Origin: Xanthomonas sp. CFBP 8443
GTDB lineage: Bacteria; Pseudomonadota; Gammaproteobacteria; Xanthomonadales; Xanthomonadaceae
Length of the DNA: 64,000 bases
Direction of reading: 5' to 3'
Assembly: GCF_025666195.1 (NCBI RefSeq)
Contig: NZ_CP102592.1
Span: 2,046,001 to 2,110,000, forward strand
Shown here: positions 25,463 through 35,031 of the stretch, piece by piece
Layout of the letters: each line of letters begins with the position of its first letter
Numbering within the stretch: the stretch's first letter is position 1
Notes under the pieces: generated by a model
What the model saw: the letters and a program-made list of their open reading frames with translations, nothing else
Told to the model about the DNA's origin: nothing
Databases searched by the model: none
Position numbers and translations under genes: made by a program

Positions 25463-26647
25463 ATGACCCCGCAGACGCCATCGCCCTTCGCCGAGCAACG
25501 CCTGCCGCCGTGGCGGCGCGCGGTGCTCAAGGTCGGCAGCAGCCTGCTCGCCGCCGACGGCGGTGGCGGGCTGTCGCCGCGCTTCGCGCTGGGGCTGGCG
25601 CAGTTCGTCTCCGCCAACCTGGCGGCCGGGCGCGAACTGGTGATCGTGTCCTCCGGCGCGGTCGCCGCCGGCCGCGCGATTCTGCCGCGCGCCGCCGAAG
25701 CCGGCGCGGCGATCGCCGCGCGGCAGGCGCTGGCCGCGCTCGGCCAGGCGCAGCTGATCGCGCTGTGGCAGCGTTTCTTCGAGCGCCCGGTGGCGCAGGT
25801 GCTGCTGACCCACGACGACCTGCGCAACCGCCGCCGCTACCTCAACGCGCGCGCCACCCTGGGCGAACTGCTGCGGCTGGGCGCGCTGCCGGTGGTCAAC
25901 GAGAACGACACCGTGTCGGTGGACGAACTCAAGCTCGGCGACAACGACAACCTGGCCGCGATCGTCGCCGCGCTGGTCGATGCCGACGCGCTGTTCATCG
26001 CCACCGACATCGACGGCCTGTACACCGCCGACCCGCGCAGCGATCCGCACGCGCAGCCGCTGGACGAGGTGACCGAACTGACCGCGGCGGTGCTGGCGAT
26101 GGCCGGCGGCAGCGGCAGCAGCGTCGGCACCGGCGGCATGCGCACCAAGCTGGAGGCCGCGGCCAGGGCCGGCGCCGCCGGCATCGAGACCTACCTGTTC
26201 AACGGCCGCAGCGCCGAGGTGGTGCGCGGCCTGGCCCAGGACCGCCTGCGCGGCACCCGCATCCATCCCGCGCGCACCCGCATCGCCGCGCGCAAGTACT
26301 GGCTGCGGCAGGTGCCGGTCGAGCCCGGCGCGATCCTGGTCGACGCCGGCGCCGCCGCCGCGCTGGCCGACAGGGGCGCCTCGCTGCTGCCTGGCGGCGT
26401 GGTCGGTGCCGAAGGCGATTTCCGCCGCGGCGACATGGTCGAAGTGCGCCTGCGCGACGCCGCCGGCGAACGCTGCCTGGCGCGCGGCGTCAGCCAGTAC
26501 TCGGCCGCCGACGTGCGCCGCATCGCCCGCCGCCACTCGCGCGACATCGAATCGATCCTGGGGTACAACTATGGGGAGAATGTGATTCACCGCGACGATC
26601 TGGTTGTTATTCGGGACTCGGGACTCGGGACTCGGGACTCGACGTAA
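25463..26647 (+). CDS. proB: Glutamate 5-kinase with PUA domain
   Basis: A 394-residue enzyme phosphorylating glutamate for proline synthesis. Residues 18-265 are the amino acid kinase domain (VLKVGSSLLAADGG, VIVSSGAVAAGR, PVVNENDTVSVDELKLGDNDNLAA, GTGGMRTKLEAA). Residues 285-380 are a PUA domain. The final residues after VVI ([11 protein letters not shown]) are encoded by a run of GGGACTC units, the left arm of an inverted repeat; other ProB proteins end near HRDDLV. The feedback site for proline lies in the kinase domain. proB and proA sit downstream of the arginine genes and share glutamate as precursor. Confidence 0.95.
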   Translation: MTPQTPSPFAEQRLPPWRRAVLKVGSSLLAADGGGGLSPRFALGLAQFVSANLAAGRELVIVSSGAVAAGRAILPRAAEAGAAIAARQALAALGQAQLIALWQRFFERPVAQVLLTHDDLRNRRRYLNARATLGELLRLGALPVVNENDTVSVDELKLGDNDNLAAIVAALVDADALFIATDIDGLYTADPRSDPHAQPLDEVTELTAAVLAMAGGSGSSVGTGGMRTKLEAAARAGAAGIETYLFNGRSAEVVRGLAQDRLRGTRIHPARTRIAARKYWLRQVPVEPGAILVDAGAAAALADRGASLLPGGVVGAEGDFRRGDMVEVRLRDAAGERCLARGVSQYSAADVRRIARRHSRDIESILGYNYGENVIHRDDLVVIRDSGLGTRDST

Positions 26648-26797
26648 GCGCGCGAGACCGGTGCGACGTCGCGCGGAAAAGGAATCGCGTGGCGTGCTCG
26701 CAGCGATCGCGAAAATGGCGATGCGTTCCGCTCCGACGGCTTGACAATCCCGATCGCCCGCACAGCCTTCCCGAGTCCCGAGTCCCGAGTCCCGAGC
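26611..26797. repeat. Short-period inverted repeat pair spanning proB end and proB-proA gap
   Basis: The left arm 26611-26643 has four TCGGGAC units (TCGGGACTCGGGACTCGGGA...) and lies inside the proB reading frame. The right arm 26769-26797 is the reverse complement (CCCGAGTCCCGAGTCCCGAG). The spacer of 125 bases has no gene. The unit is related to those at 17544, 45029 and 49354. Confidence 0.88.
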
Positions 26798-26812
26798 AAA
26801 CTGGAACCATCC

Positions 26813-28060
26813 ATGAGCACGATCCGATCCCAAGCCCTGCAATGCCGCGACGCCGCGCAGGCGTTGGCGCAGTTGTCCTCGGCGGCCAAGCAGGCCTTGC
26901 TGGAGGCGATGGCGGCGGCGCTGGACGCGGACGCGGAAACGATCCTCGCCGCCAATGCGCGCGACCTGGAGGCGGCGCGGGCCAGGGACGTCGGCAGCGC
27001 GATGCTGGATCGGCTGGCGCTGGACGGCACGCGCCTGGCCGGTGTCGCCGCGGCGCTGCGCGAGGTCGCGGCGCTGCCCGATCCGGTCGGCCAAGTCACC
27101 CGCGACGACGTGCGCCCGAACGGCATCCGCGTGCAGAAGGTGCGGGTGCCGCTGGGCGTGATCGCGATGATCTACGAGGCGCGCCCGAACGTCACCGCCG
27201 ACGCCGCGGCGCTGTGCATCAAGGCCGGCAACGGGGTGATCCTGCGCGGCGGCTCCGAAGCAATCCGTTCCAACACCGCCATCGCCGCGGCGCTGCGGCG
27301 CGCGCTGCGCGAGGCCGGAATCGGCGAGGACGCCCTGACCCTGGTGCAGGATCTGCGCCGCGAGACCATGCTGGAACTGCTGCAGCTCAACGACATCGTC
27401 GACCTGGCGATCCCGCGCGGCGGCGAGGGTCTGATCCGTTTCGTCGCCGAGCATGCGCGGGTGCCGGTGATCAAGCACTACAAGGGCGTGTGCCATCTGT
27501 TCGTGGACGCCTCGGCGGACCTGGACTTGGCGGTGAAGCTGCTGGTGGACGGCAAGACCACGCGTCCGGCCGCCTGCAATTCGCTGGAGACGCTGCTGGT
27601 GCACGCCGATGTCGCCGCGCGCTTCCTGCCGCTGGCGGCGCAGGCGCTGCAGCAGCGCGGGGTGGTCTTGCGCGGCGACGACGCCAGCCGCGAATTGCTG
27701 CCGGACATCGACGCGGCCAGCGATGCCGACTACGCCGCCGAATTCCTCGACCTGATCCTGGCGATCCGCGTGGTGCCGGGCCTGGACGCGGCGATCGCGC
27801 ACATCCGCCACTACGGCTCGGACCACACCGAGGTCATCGCCACCGCCGATGCGGCCAATGCCGAGGCATTCGTGCAGGCGCTGCGCGCGGCGGTGGTGAT
27901 GGTCAACGCGTCTTCGCGCTTCTCCGACGGCGGCGAGCTGGGCCTGGGCGCGGAGATCGGCATCTCCACCACGCGCCTACACGCCTACGGCCCGATGGGG
28001 CTGGAAGCGCTGACCGTGGAGCGCTTCGTGGTGCGCGGCGCGGGGCAGGTGCGGCACTGA
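26813..28060 (+). CDS. proA: Gamma-glutamyl phosphate reductase
   Basis: A 415-residue NADPH enzyme of the aldehyde dehydrogenase superfamily producing glutamate semialdehyde for proline. The ATG at 26813 is used because the frame upstream (from 26741) only translates the repeat. Key blocks: [35 protein letters not shown], the catalytic cysteine in [15 protein letters not shown] (near residue 262), and [16 protein letters not shown]. It is the last gene of the arg-pro run; the minus-strand diguanylate cyclase converges 51 bases beyond. Confidence 0.95.
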   Translation: MSTIRSQALQCRDAAQALAQLSSAAKQALLEAMAAALDADAETILAANARDLEAARARDVGSAMLDRLALDGTRLAGVAAALREVAALPDPVGQVTRDDVRPNGIRVQKVRVPLGVIAMIYEARPNVTADAAALCIKAGNGVILRGGSEAIRSNTAIAAALRRALREAGIGEDALTLVQDLRRETMLELLQLNDIVDLAIPRGGEGLIRFVAEHARVPVIKHYKGVCHLFVDASADLDLAVKLLVDGKTTRPAACNSLETLLVHADVAARFLPLAAQALQQRGVVLRGDDASRELLPDIDAASDADYAAEFLDLILAIRVVPGLDAAIAHIRHYGSDHTEVIATADAANAEAFVQALRAAVVMVNASSRFSDGGELGLGAEIGISTTRLHAYGPMGLEALTVERFVVRGAGQVRH

Positions 28061-28111
28061 TCGCTGCAGCCTCCTGCCTGCGCTGCGGCAATGGCGCGGC
28101 AGGCGGCGCGC

Positions 28112-29272
28112 CTAGGATCCGGTCGGCAGCGGATCGTGGTTGATGCTGGAGACCACGCGGTTGCGTCCGGCGGCCTTGGCCCGATACAGCATGCGGTCGG
28201 CTTCCGCCACCAGCGCATCGATCCGCGGCACGCCGCCGACGGAGGTCGCCACGCCGATGCTGATGGTCGCGTCGATGCGGCGTCCTTCCACTTCCCGGGC
28301 ATCGGCCATGAACGCAAGGCGCAGCCGTTCGGCCATCGCATTGGCCTGCGCCAGGTCGGTGTCCGGCAGCACGCAGACGAACTCTTCGCCGCCGAAGCGG
28401 AAGATCCAGTCGCCCTTGCGCAGGCTGCGCCGCGCGATCTGCGCGGCCAGCACGATGACCGCGTCGCCGAGCCGGTGGCCATGGCGATCGTTGATGCGCT
28501 TGAAGTGGTCGATGTCGAAGAACAGCACCGAGCGGCGGCGCGCGCCGCGATCGCGCCATTGCTCCGCGCGCTGCTCGAAGAAGCGGCGGTTGTACAGGCC
28601 GGTCATCGGATCGCGTACCGAGTCGTCGTAGTAGCGCAGCGCCTCGCGCTCCTTGTGCATGGCCACCAGCAGCGCGCTCGCCAGCAGCACGTGCAGCAGG
28701 ATTCTCACGTTGTAGAAGACCACCGCCCAGGTCTGCGCGGGCGCCGCGCCCAACGGCTGCGGCAGCCAGTGCGCGAAGGCCACCGCCAGCGCCGCCAACC
28801 CTGCGGCCACCCCGAACACGATGGCGAGCAGCTTGGCCGATGGAAGGCCGCCGTTGCGCCGGCGCCACAGTTCCCTCGCCGGCAGCGCGCTGTAGAGGCA
28901 GACCAAGCCGACGCGCAAGCCCGCGTTGGCCATGGCCCAGCCGTAGCGGTCGAACACGACGATCGCCAGGCCCAGCCACAGCAGCGCCGGCAGCAGCAGC
29001 CAGCCCCATTTCGGCGGACGGTCGTAGAACGCGCGGATCGCCTGCCAGCCGAACGCGTAGGCGAGGGTGATGCAGAACGCGCCCAGTTGCAGGCCGAGCC
29101 TGCCGGGAAACGCCTGCGGCTGGATCAGGAAGGCGCAGCCGCAGGCGCCGGCGAAGAACGGCATCGCCAGCCACAGGCGCTTGCCCGCCTGCGGGCGCGC
29201 GATCAGCACCAGCAACGACAGGCACAGCAGCACCACGGTGGTGTAGCCGAGCAGCGTGGGGACATCGACCAT
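28112..29272 (-). CDS. Membrane-bound diguanylate cyclase
   Basis: A 386-residue protein from the ATG at 29272 (MVDVPTLLGYTTVVLLCLSL); an upstream ATG at 29332 behind a G-run would add 20 hydrophilic residues. Seven or so hydrophobic helices fill residues 5-205, followed by a GGDEF domain (220-375). The signature is GGEEF in FRFGGEEFVCVLPD, with FFDIDHFKRINDRHGH for metal and nucleotide and an inhibitory site R-K-G-D five residues before the signature. Both active and inhibitory sites are therefore complete. No separate sensor domain is recognisable. It converges on proA and is divergent from the ester hydrolase gene. Confidence 0.85.
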   Translation of the reverse strand: MVDVPTLLGYTTVVLLCLSLLVLIARPQAGKRLWLAMPFFAGACGCAFLIQPQAFPGRLGLQLGAFCITLAYAFGWQAIRAFYDRPPKWGWLLLPALLWLGLAIVVFDRYGWAMANAGLRVGLVCLYSALPARELWRRRNGGLPSAKLLAIVFGVAAGLAALAVAFAHWLPQPLGAAPAQTWAVVFYNVRILLHVLLASALLVAMHKEREALRYYDDSVRDPMTGLYNRRFFEQRAEQWRDRGARRRSVLFFDIDHFKRINDRHGHRLGDAVIVLAAQIARRSLRKGDWIFRFGGEEFVCVLPDTDLAQANAMAERLRLAFMADAREVEGRRIDATISIGVATSVGGVPRIDALVAEADRMLYRAKAAGRNRVVSSINHDPLPTGS

Positions 29273-29502
29273 GGCGGCAACGAAGGCCTTGTGCTGGCGG
29301 GCTGCCAGACAGGCCTTATCGGAAAACGCCATTATCCCCCCATTGTTCCGACGCGGGCGGGGCGCGTTGCCGACGCCTTTCCGCGCCGCGGCCTGGCGCT
29401 TCAGGTTCACGACGCAGCCGCCATACGCACCGAGGCGGCTGCGACACTTCCGCGCGGGCGGCAGTTGCGCCTACAGTCGCCTTCTCACTGTCCGGAGGTC
29501 CC

Positions 29503-31419
29503 ATGCGACCCATCGCCGCCCGCTTGCTCGTCACCGTCATCGCCGCCGCACTGGCCGCCGCCGCCCAGGCGCAGACCGCGCCGATGACCCCCGACATCAC
29601 CGGCAAGACCTTCGTCGCACCGACCGAGGGCAACGACTACGTCAAGCGCGAGGTGATGATCCCGATGCGCGACGGGGTCAAGCTGCACACGGTGATCGTG
29701 CTGCCCAAGGGCGCGCAGCATGCGCCGATGCTGTTGACGCGCACGCCCTACGACGCCAGCGGCCGCGCCAGCCGGATGGCCTCGCCGCACATGCGCGACC
29801 TGTTGCCGCAGGGCGACGAAGTGTTCGTCGACGGCGGCTACATCCGCGTGTTCCAGGACATCCGCGGCAAGTACGGTTCGCAGGGTGACTACGTGATGAC
29901 CCGGCCGCTGCGCGGCCCGCTCAACGGCAGCAAGGTTGACCACGCCACCGACGCCTGGGACACCATCGACTGGCTGGTCAAGAACGTGCGCGAATCCAAC
30001 GGCAAGGTCGGCATGATCGGCTCGTCCTACGAAGGCTTCACCGTGGTGATGGCGCTGACCGATCCGCATCCGGCGCTGAAGGTGGCCGCCCCGGAAAGCC
30101 CGATGATCGACGGCTGGATGGGCGACGACTGGCTCAACTACGGCGCCTTCCGCCAGGTCAACTTCGACTACTTCACCGGCCAGCTCACCCAGCGCGGCAA
30201 GGGCAGCGGCATTCCGCGCCAGGGCCACGACGACTACAGCAACTTCCTGCGCGCCGGCTCGGCCGGCGATTACGCCAAGGCCGCCGGCCTGGAACAGCTG
30301 CCGTGGTGGCGCAAGCTCACCGAACATCCGGCCTACGATGCGTTCTGGCAGGGCCAGGCGCTGGACAAGGTGATGGCGCGCACGCCGCTCAAGGTGCCGA
30401 CGCTGTGGCTGCAGGGCCTGTGGGACCAGGAGGACATGTGGGGCGCGATCCACAGCTACCAGGCGATGGAGCCGCGCGACGCCGGCAACGACAAGAACTA
30501 CCTGGTGATGGGGCCGTGGCGGCACAGCCAGGTCAACTACGACGGCGCGTCGCTGGGCGCGCTGAAGTTCGATGGCGACACCGCGCTGCAGTTCCGCCGC
30601 GACGTGCTCAAGCCATTCTTCGACCAGTACCTGGTCGACGGCGCGCCGAAGGCCGATACGCCGCCGGTGTTCATCTACAACACCGGCGAAAACCACTGGG
30701 ATCGCCTGCAGGCCTGGCCGCGCAGCTGCGCGCAGGGCTGCGCGGCGCGCAGCAAGCCGCTGTACCTGGCCGCCGGCGGCACGCTGTCGTTCGACGCGCC
30801 GGCGGCCGGGCAGGGCGACTACGAAGAGTACGTGTCTGACCCGGCCAAGCCGGTGCCGTTCGTGCCGCGCCCGGTCGACTTCGGCGACCGCGACGTGTGG
30901 ACCACCTGGCTGGTGCACGACCAGCGCTTCGTCGACGGCCGCCCGGACGTGCTGAGCTTCGTCAGCGAACCGCTGGACGCGCCGCTGAGCATCGCCGGCG
31001 TGCCCGAAGTGAACCTGCAGGCCTCCACCAGCGGCAGCGACAGCGACTGGGTGGTGAAGCTGATCGACGTGTATCCGGACGAGATGGCGTCCGATCCGAA
31101 GATGGGCGGCTACGAACTGGCGGTGTCGATGGCGATCTTCCGCGGCCGCTACCGCGAAAGTTTCGAAACGCCCAAGCCGATCGCGCCGAACCAGCCGCTG
31201 GCCTACAACTTCGGCCTGCCCACCGCCAACCACACCTTCCAGCGCGGCCACCGGGTGATGGTGCAGGTGCAGTCCAGCCTGTTCCCGCTGTACGACCGCA
31301 ACCCGCAGACCTACGTGCCCAACATCTACTTCGCCAAGCCGGGCGACTACCAGAAGGCGACGCAGCGCATCTGGCACACGCCGCAGCAGGCCAGCTACAT
31401 CAGCCTGCCGGTGCGTTGA
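29503..31419 (+). CDS. Alpha-amino acid ester hydrolase (CocE/NonD family), exported
   Basis: A 638-residue periplasmic hydrolase with signal peptide (cleavage near AQA-QTAPM). The catalytic residues follow the X. citri alpha-amino acid ester hydrolase at an offset of one: Ser175 in GSSYEG, Asp308 in W-D-Q-E-D-M-W, His341 in GPWRHSQV. The carboxylate cluster that binds the substrate ammonium group is also present (Asp209 in MGDDW, Glu310, Asp311). The C-terminal jelly-roll starts near residue 430. These enzymes hydrolyse or transfer alpha-amino acyl groups, including beta-lactam side chains in vitro; the natural substrate is not known. An AGGT-type site precedes the ATG and the gene stands alone. 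Confidence 0.93.
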   Translation: MRPIAARLLVTVIAAALAAAAQAQTAPMTPDITGKTFVAPTEGNDYVKREVMIPMRDGVKLHTVIVLPKGAQHAPMLLTRTPYDASGRASRMASPHMRDLLPQGDEVFVDGGYIRVFQDIRGKYGSQGDYVMTRPLRGPLNGSKVDHATDAWDTIDWLVKNVRESNGKVGMIGSSYEGFTVVMALTDPHPALKVAAPESPMIDGWMGDDWLNYGAFRQVNFDYFTGQLTQRGKGSGIPRQGHDDYSNFLRAGSAGDYAKAAGLEQLPWWRKLTEHPAYDAFWQGQALDKVMARTPLKVPTLWLQGLWDQEDMWGAIHSYQAMEPRDAGNDKNYLVMGPWRHSQVNYDGASLGALKFDGDTALQFRRDVLKPFFDQYLVDGAPKADTPPVFIYNTGENHWDRLQAWPRSCAQGCAARSKPLYLAAGGTLSFDAPAAGQGDYEEYVSDPAKPVPFVPRPVDFGDRDVWTTWLVHDQRFVDGRPDVLSFVSEPLDAPLSIAGVPEVNLQASTSGSDSDWVVKLIDVYPDEMASDPKMGGYELAVSMAIFRGRYRESFETPKPIAPNQPLAYNFGLPTANHTFQRGHRVMVQVQSSLFPLYDRNPQTYVPNIYFAKPGDYQKATQRIWHTPQQASYISLPVR

Positions 31420-31737
31420 GCGCGGTCCCCGGCGCGCATCATGCGTGCCCGGGGACGTATGCGTGTGGCGCCTTCGCCGGCGCGACCGCAGCAGATGGAT
31501 GCGCCTTGCCACGGCACGCCGACGTGCGCGCGCTACGGCCATCGTGAGGAGCGCGATCCTGCGGTGGACCGGTCCACGGGCTGCACGATCGGCTGGGCAG
31601 GAGTTGGGAGGTGTTCGCCCGACGGTGCGGACACGCGGTGTCGGCTCAGCAGCGGGGCAGGGCATGACATCTGCCCCGTGACCGGCCGCCGCAGGCGCGC
31701 GCGGGGCGCAACCTCGCCGGCGCCGTTCCGCAGGCAC
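31420..31737. other. Intergenic region between ester hydrolase and tRNA-Pro, with palindromes
   Basis: About 320 bases without a gene. A large hairpin follows the hydrolase: GTCCCCGG...CCGGGGAC (about 31425-31456) with inner arms GCGCAT/ATGCGT, lacking a T-run. A perfect 14-bp palindrome GTGGACCGGTCCAC lies at 31564-31577. Neither can be assigned a function. Confidence 0.55.
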
Positions 31738-31768
31738 AAAAAAACCCGGAAAACGTTGGTTTTCCAGG
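31738..31768 (-). terminator. Rho-independent terminator after tRNA-Pro
   Basis: Read on the minus strand: CCTGGAAAAC, loop CAAC, GTTTTCCGGG, then seven T's. The stem has one G-T pair. It begins 20 bases after the CCA end of the tRNA gene. Confidence 0.88.
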
Positions 31769-31787
31769 CTTCTTGTGACCTTGAAAC

Positions 31788-31864
<77 letters not shown>

Positions 31865-31924
31865 AAGGAGCCGCACATGATACGGGGGTCACCCGCATTC
31901 GGCAAGATCCTTTGCGAAAAAATT

Positions 31925-32035
31925 TCAGTCCGCGGCGTCCGTGGTGGCCGCCTCGCGGGCCTCGAACCACATGCCGTTGAGGATGGCGGCGGTGGAGGCC
32001 AGGCCGACACCGAGAATCCAGGCGAAATACCACAT
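31925..32035 (-). CDS. cydX: CydX-type small subunit of cytochrome bd oxidase
   Basis: A 36-residue single-span membrane protein starting with ATG at 32035. It begins MWYFAWILGVGLASTAAILN and continues GMWFEAREAATTD. This matches the CydX/YbgT pattern (M-W-Y-F-x-W-I-L-G, then N-G-M-W-x-E) required for stability and activity of the CydAB oxidase. GGAGAT lies before the ATG. It follows cydB by 34 bases and completes the cydABX operon. It is easily missed because of its length. Confidence 0.95.
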   Translation of the reverse strand: MWYFAWILGVGLASTAAILNGMWFEAREAATTDAAD

Positions 32036-32069
32036 GGTGCAATCTCCTATGCGATCGGGTTGAGCGCGC

Positions 32070-33221
32070 TCAGTACGCGTTGGGGTTTTCGTCCATCGAC
32101 GCGGCGCTGACCTTGCCCTTCAGCACCCGGTACACCCAGGTGGTGTAGCCGATGATGATCGGCAGGAACACGACGGTGGCCAGCAGCATGATCCACAGGG
32201 TCAGGCGGCTGCTGGAGGCGTCCCACACGGTCAGGCTGGAGCCGGGCTGGCTGGAGGAGGGCAGCAGGAACGGGAAGATCGCAAAGCCCACGGTCAGGAT
32301 GATGCCGGCGATGGCCGTGCCCGAGGCGATGAACGCCAGCCCGCCACGGCGCTTGTGCAGCAGCAGTGCGCTGAGCAGCAGGCCGAGCAGGCCGGCGACC
32401 GGCGCCAGCGCGGTCAGCGGCATCGTCTGGTAGTTGTGCATCCAGCCGCCGACCTCGCCCAGCACCGCGGTCTTCAGCAGCGGGTTGGTGGCGCCGTCGG
32501 TGACCACTTGCGAGGTCACCGCATAGCCGGGCAGACCCATCGCCACCCACACGCCAGCGGCGGCGAACAGCGCGCAGGCCACCAGCGCGGCCACGCTGCC
32601 GTAGCGCGCCGCGCGCTCGGCCACCGGGCCGTCGGTCTTCAGCACCAGCATCGCCGCGCCGTGCGCCACCAGCATGCTCACGCTGAGCAGGCCGGCGAGC
32701 AGGGCGAACGGCATCAGCAGGCCGAAGAAGCCGCCGGTGTAGAACACCCGCAGCGTGTCGTCGAAGTGGAACGGCACGCCGAGCAGCACGTTGCCCACCG
32801 CCACGCCCATGATCAGCGCCGGGATGAAGCCGCCGATGAACAGCGCCCAGTCCCAGCCGTTGCGCCAGCGCTGGCTGGGCAGCTTGCCGCGGAACTTGAA
32901 CCCGACCGGACGCAGGATCAGCGCGAACAGGATCACGAACATGGCCAGGTAGAAGCCGGAGAAGCTGACCGCGTACAGCGGTGGCCAGGCGGCGAAGATC
33001 GCGCCGCCGCCGAGCACCAGCCAGACCTGGTTGCCTTCCCAGACCGGGCCGATGGTGTTGACCACCAGCCGGCGTTCGGCGTCGTTTTTGGCCACGAACG
33101 GCAGCAGCGCGCCGACGCCCAGGTCGAAACCGTCCATCACCGCGAAACCGATCAGCAGGATGCCGAGCAGCAGCCACCAGATCAGGCGCAGCGTGGTGTA
33201 GTCCAATGCAATGAAGTCCAT
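32070..33221 (-). CDS. cydB: Cytochrome bd ubiquinol oxidase subunit II
   Basis: A 383-residue inner-membrane protein. The ATG at 33221 ([20 protein letters not shown]) has AGGAG seven bases upstream; the ATG two codons earlier is too close to it. Family blocks: [60 protein letters not shown]. Pairs with CydA to reduce oxygen using quinol at low oxygen tension. It lies 19 bases after cydA. Confidence 0.96.
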   Translation of the reverse strand: MDFIALDYTTLRLIWWLLLGILLIGFAVMDGFDLGVGALLPFVAKNDAERRLVVNTIGPVWEGNQVWLVLGGGAIFAAWPPLYAVSFSGFYLAMFVILFALILRPVGFKFRGKLPSQRWRNGWDWALFIGGFIPALIMGVAVGNVLLGVPFHFDDTLRVFYTGGFFGLLMPFALLAGLLSVSMLVAHGAAMLVLKTDGPVAERAARYGSVAALVACALFAAAGVWVAMGLPGYAVTSQVVTDGATNPLLKTAVLGEVGGWMHNYQTMPLTALAPVAGLLGLLLSALLLHKRRGGLAFIASGTAIAGIILTVGFAIFPFLLPSSSQPGSSLTVWDASSSRLTLWIMLLATVVFLPIIIGYTTWVYRVLKGKVSAASMDENPNAY

Positions 33222-33240
33222 CGTCATTCTCCTGCCGGGA

Positions 33241-34830
33241 TCAGAGTTGACCGGCGGCCGCGGTGGCGGCAAGGGGCGCGGCGGGGCGCGGGGTCGGCTG
33301 CAGCAGCGCCGGCAGGTCGTCGGGACCCTTGCGGATCGCCTTGAGCATCAGCTTGATCTCGATGACCAGCAGCACGGTGTAGATCGCCACGAACCCGGCC
33401 AGGGTGATCAGGATGTCGTGCAGGGCCAGGCCGGAGGCGGCGTAGAAGGTCGGCAGTACGCCTTCCACCGCCCACGGCTGACGGCCGTATTCGGCGACGA
33501 ACCAGCCGCATTCGATCGCGATCCACGGCGCCGGCAGGGTCCACACCGCCAGCTTCAGGAACCAGCGCTTTTGCTCGAAGTTGTGCTTGCACGAGAACCA
33601 CATCGCGGCGATGAAGAACGCGATCAGGTAGAAGCCCAGGCCGGCCATGACCCGGAACGTCCAGAACAGCGGCAGCACGCGCGGCACGGTGTCCAGTGCC
33701 GCCTTGGAGATCTCCTCGGGAGTGGCGTTGAGGATGTCGTCGCGGTAGCGCTTGAGCAGCAGGCCGTGGCCCAGGTCCTGCCAGTGGCGGTCGAATACCT
33801 CGCGCGCCTGCGCGTCGTTGCGGTCGGCCTTGAGTCGCTCCAGCGCGCCGTAGGCGATCTGGCCGCCGCGGATGCGGTGTTCGGCGCGGCCGACCAGTTC
33901 CAGGATGCCGGGAATCGGCGTGTTCAACGAGCGCGTGGCGACCAGGCCCATCAGGTACGGCACCTTGATCGCGTAGTCGTTCTTGCCGGTGGTCTGGTTG
34001 GGGATGCCGAAGGCGGTGAAGTCGGCCGGGGCCTGCTCGGTCTCCCACATCGCCTCGATCGCGGCCAGCTTCATCTTCTGGTGTTCGTTGGCGGCGTAGC
34101 CGCTCTCGTCGCCGAGCACCACCACCGACAGCGAGGACGCCAGGCCGAACGCGGCGGCGACCGCGAACGAGCGCCGCGCCATGTCGCGGTGCTTGCCGCG
34201 CAGCAGGTACAGCGCGCTGATCGACATCACGAACACCGCGCCGGTCACGTAGCCGGCGCTGACCGTGTGCACGAACTTGGCCTGCGCCACGGGGTTGAAC
34301 AGCACCGCCATGAAGTCGACCACCTCCATGCGCATCGTGTCCGGGTTGAACACCGCGCCGGTCGGGTTCTGCATCCAGCCGTTGGCGATCAGGATCCACA
34401 CCGCCGACAGGTTGGTGCCCAGCGCCACCAGCCAGGTCACCATCAGGTGCTTGACCGGCGAGAGCTTGTTCCAGCCGAAGAAGAACAGGCCGATGAAGCT
34501 GGCCTCCAGGAAGAACGCCATCAGCCCCTCGATCGCCAGCGGCGCGCCGAAGATGTCGCCGACGTAGTGGCTGTAGTAGGACCAGTTCATGCCGAACTGG
34601 AACTCCATCACGATGCCGGTGGCCACGCCCATCGCGAAGTTGATGCCGAACAGCACGCCCCAGAACAGGGTCATGCGCCGCCACACCTCCTTGCGGGTCA
34701 TGACGTACACGCTCTCCATGATCGCGATCATGAAGGACAGGCCGAGAGTGAGCGGGACGAACAGGAAGTGGTACATCGCGGTCATGGCGAACTGCAGCCG
34801 CGACAGCTCTACGACAGTGGTGTCGATCAT
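33241..34830 (-). CDS. cydA: Cytochrome bd ubiquinol oxidase subunit I
   Basis: A 529-residue haem-bearing subunit with about nine membrane helices. The N-terminus contains the haem ligand His in [16 protein letters not shown]. The region between helices VI and VII (Q-loop, roughly residues 255-390) is of the long E. coli type, with [33 protein letters not shown] near residue 445 is the family signature. Transcription is likely anaerobically or microaerobically induced: a perfect FNR-type box lies 90 bases upstream of the ATG and is shared with cydDC. Confidence 0.97.
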   Translation of the reverse strand: MIDTTVVELSRLQFAMTAMYHFLFVPLTLGLSFMIAIMESVYVMTRKEVWRRMTLFWGVLFGINFAMGVATGIVMEFQFGMNWSYYSHYVGDIFGAPLAIEGLMAFFLEASFIGLFFFGWNKLSPVKHLMVTWLVALGTNLSAVWILIANGWMQNPTGAVFNPDTMRMEVVDFMAVLFNPVAQAKFVHTVSAGYVTGAVFVMSISALYLLRGKHRDMARRSFAVAAAFGLASSLSVVVLGDESGYAANEHQKMKLAAIEAMWETEQAPADFTAFGIPNQTTGKNDYAIKVPYLMGLVATRSLNTPIPGILELVGRAEHRIRGGQIAYGALERLKADRNDAQAREVFDRHWQDLGHGLLLKRYRDDILNATPEEISKAALDTVPRVLPLFWTFRVMAGLGFYLIAFFIAAMWFSCKHNFEQKRWFLKLAVWTLPAPWIAIECGWFVAEYGRQPWAVEGVLPTFYAASGLALHDILITLAGFVAIYTVLLVIEIKLMLKAIRKGPDDLPALLQPTPRPAAPLAATAAAGQL

Positions 34831-34919
34831 GGCTGTGCTACCTCGTGGAGAATGTGCATCTGGGTGGCCGGGTGGCGGTAGGTTGGGGGCGATGTTCCGC
34901 TTCCGTCGCGGATCCGGCC

Positions 34920-34933
34920 TTGATCCAGATCAA
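34920..34933. promoter_or_regulatory. FNR/ANR-type binding box between cydABX and cydDC
   Basis: TTGATCCAGATCAA is an exact match to the TTGAT-N4-ATCAA palindrome recognised by FNR-family regulators. It lies about 90 bases before the cydA ATG and 98 before the proposed cydD start, in the only gap between the two divergent operons. It could therefore control both. The regulator gene is not in the window. Confidence 0.8.
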
Positions 34934-35031
34934 TGCCGGTGCCGGCCGGGATCGGCATCGTGGCGGCACGCGGCGGCCCCGACCGGGATGCCGCCTTACA
35001 ATGGCGGCCCGTTCGCCGCGCCGAGCCCGTT

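Noticed and set aside
26741..26812. Longer ProA starting at 26741
   Set aside because: The extra residues ([10 protein letters not shown]) are a translation of the GAGTCCC repeat and are not found in ProA proteins.
34933..35031. Longer CydD starting at the ATG 34933
   Set aside because: The ATG overlaps the FNR box and so would probably precede the transcription start, and the added 33 residues resemble no ABC exporter.
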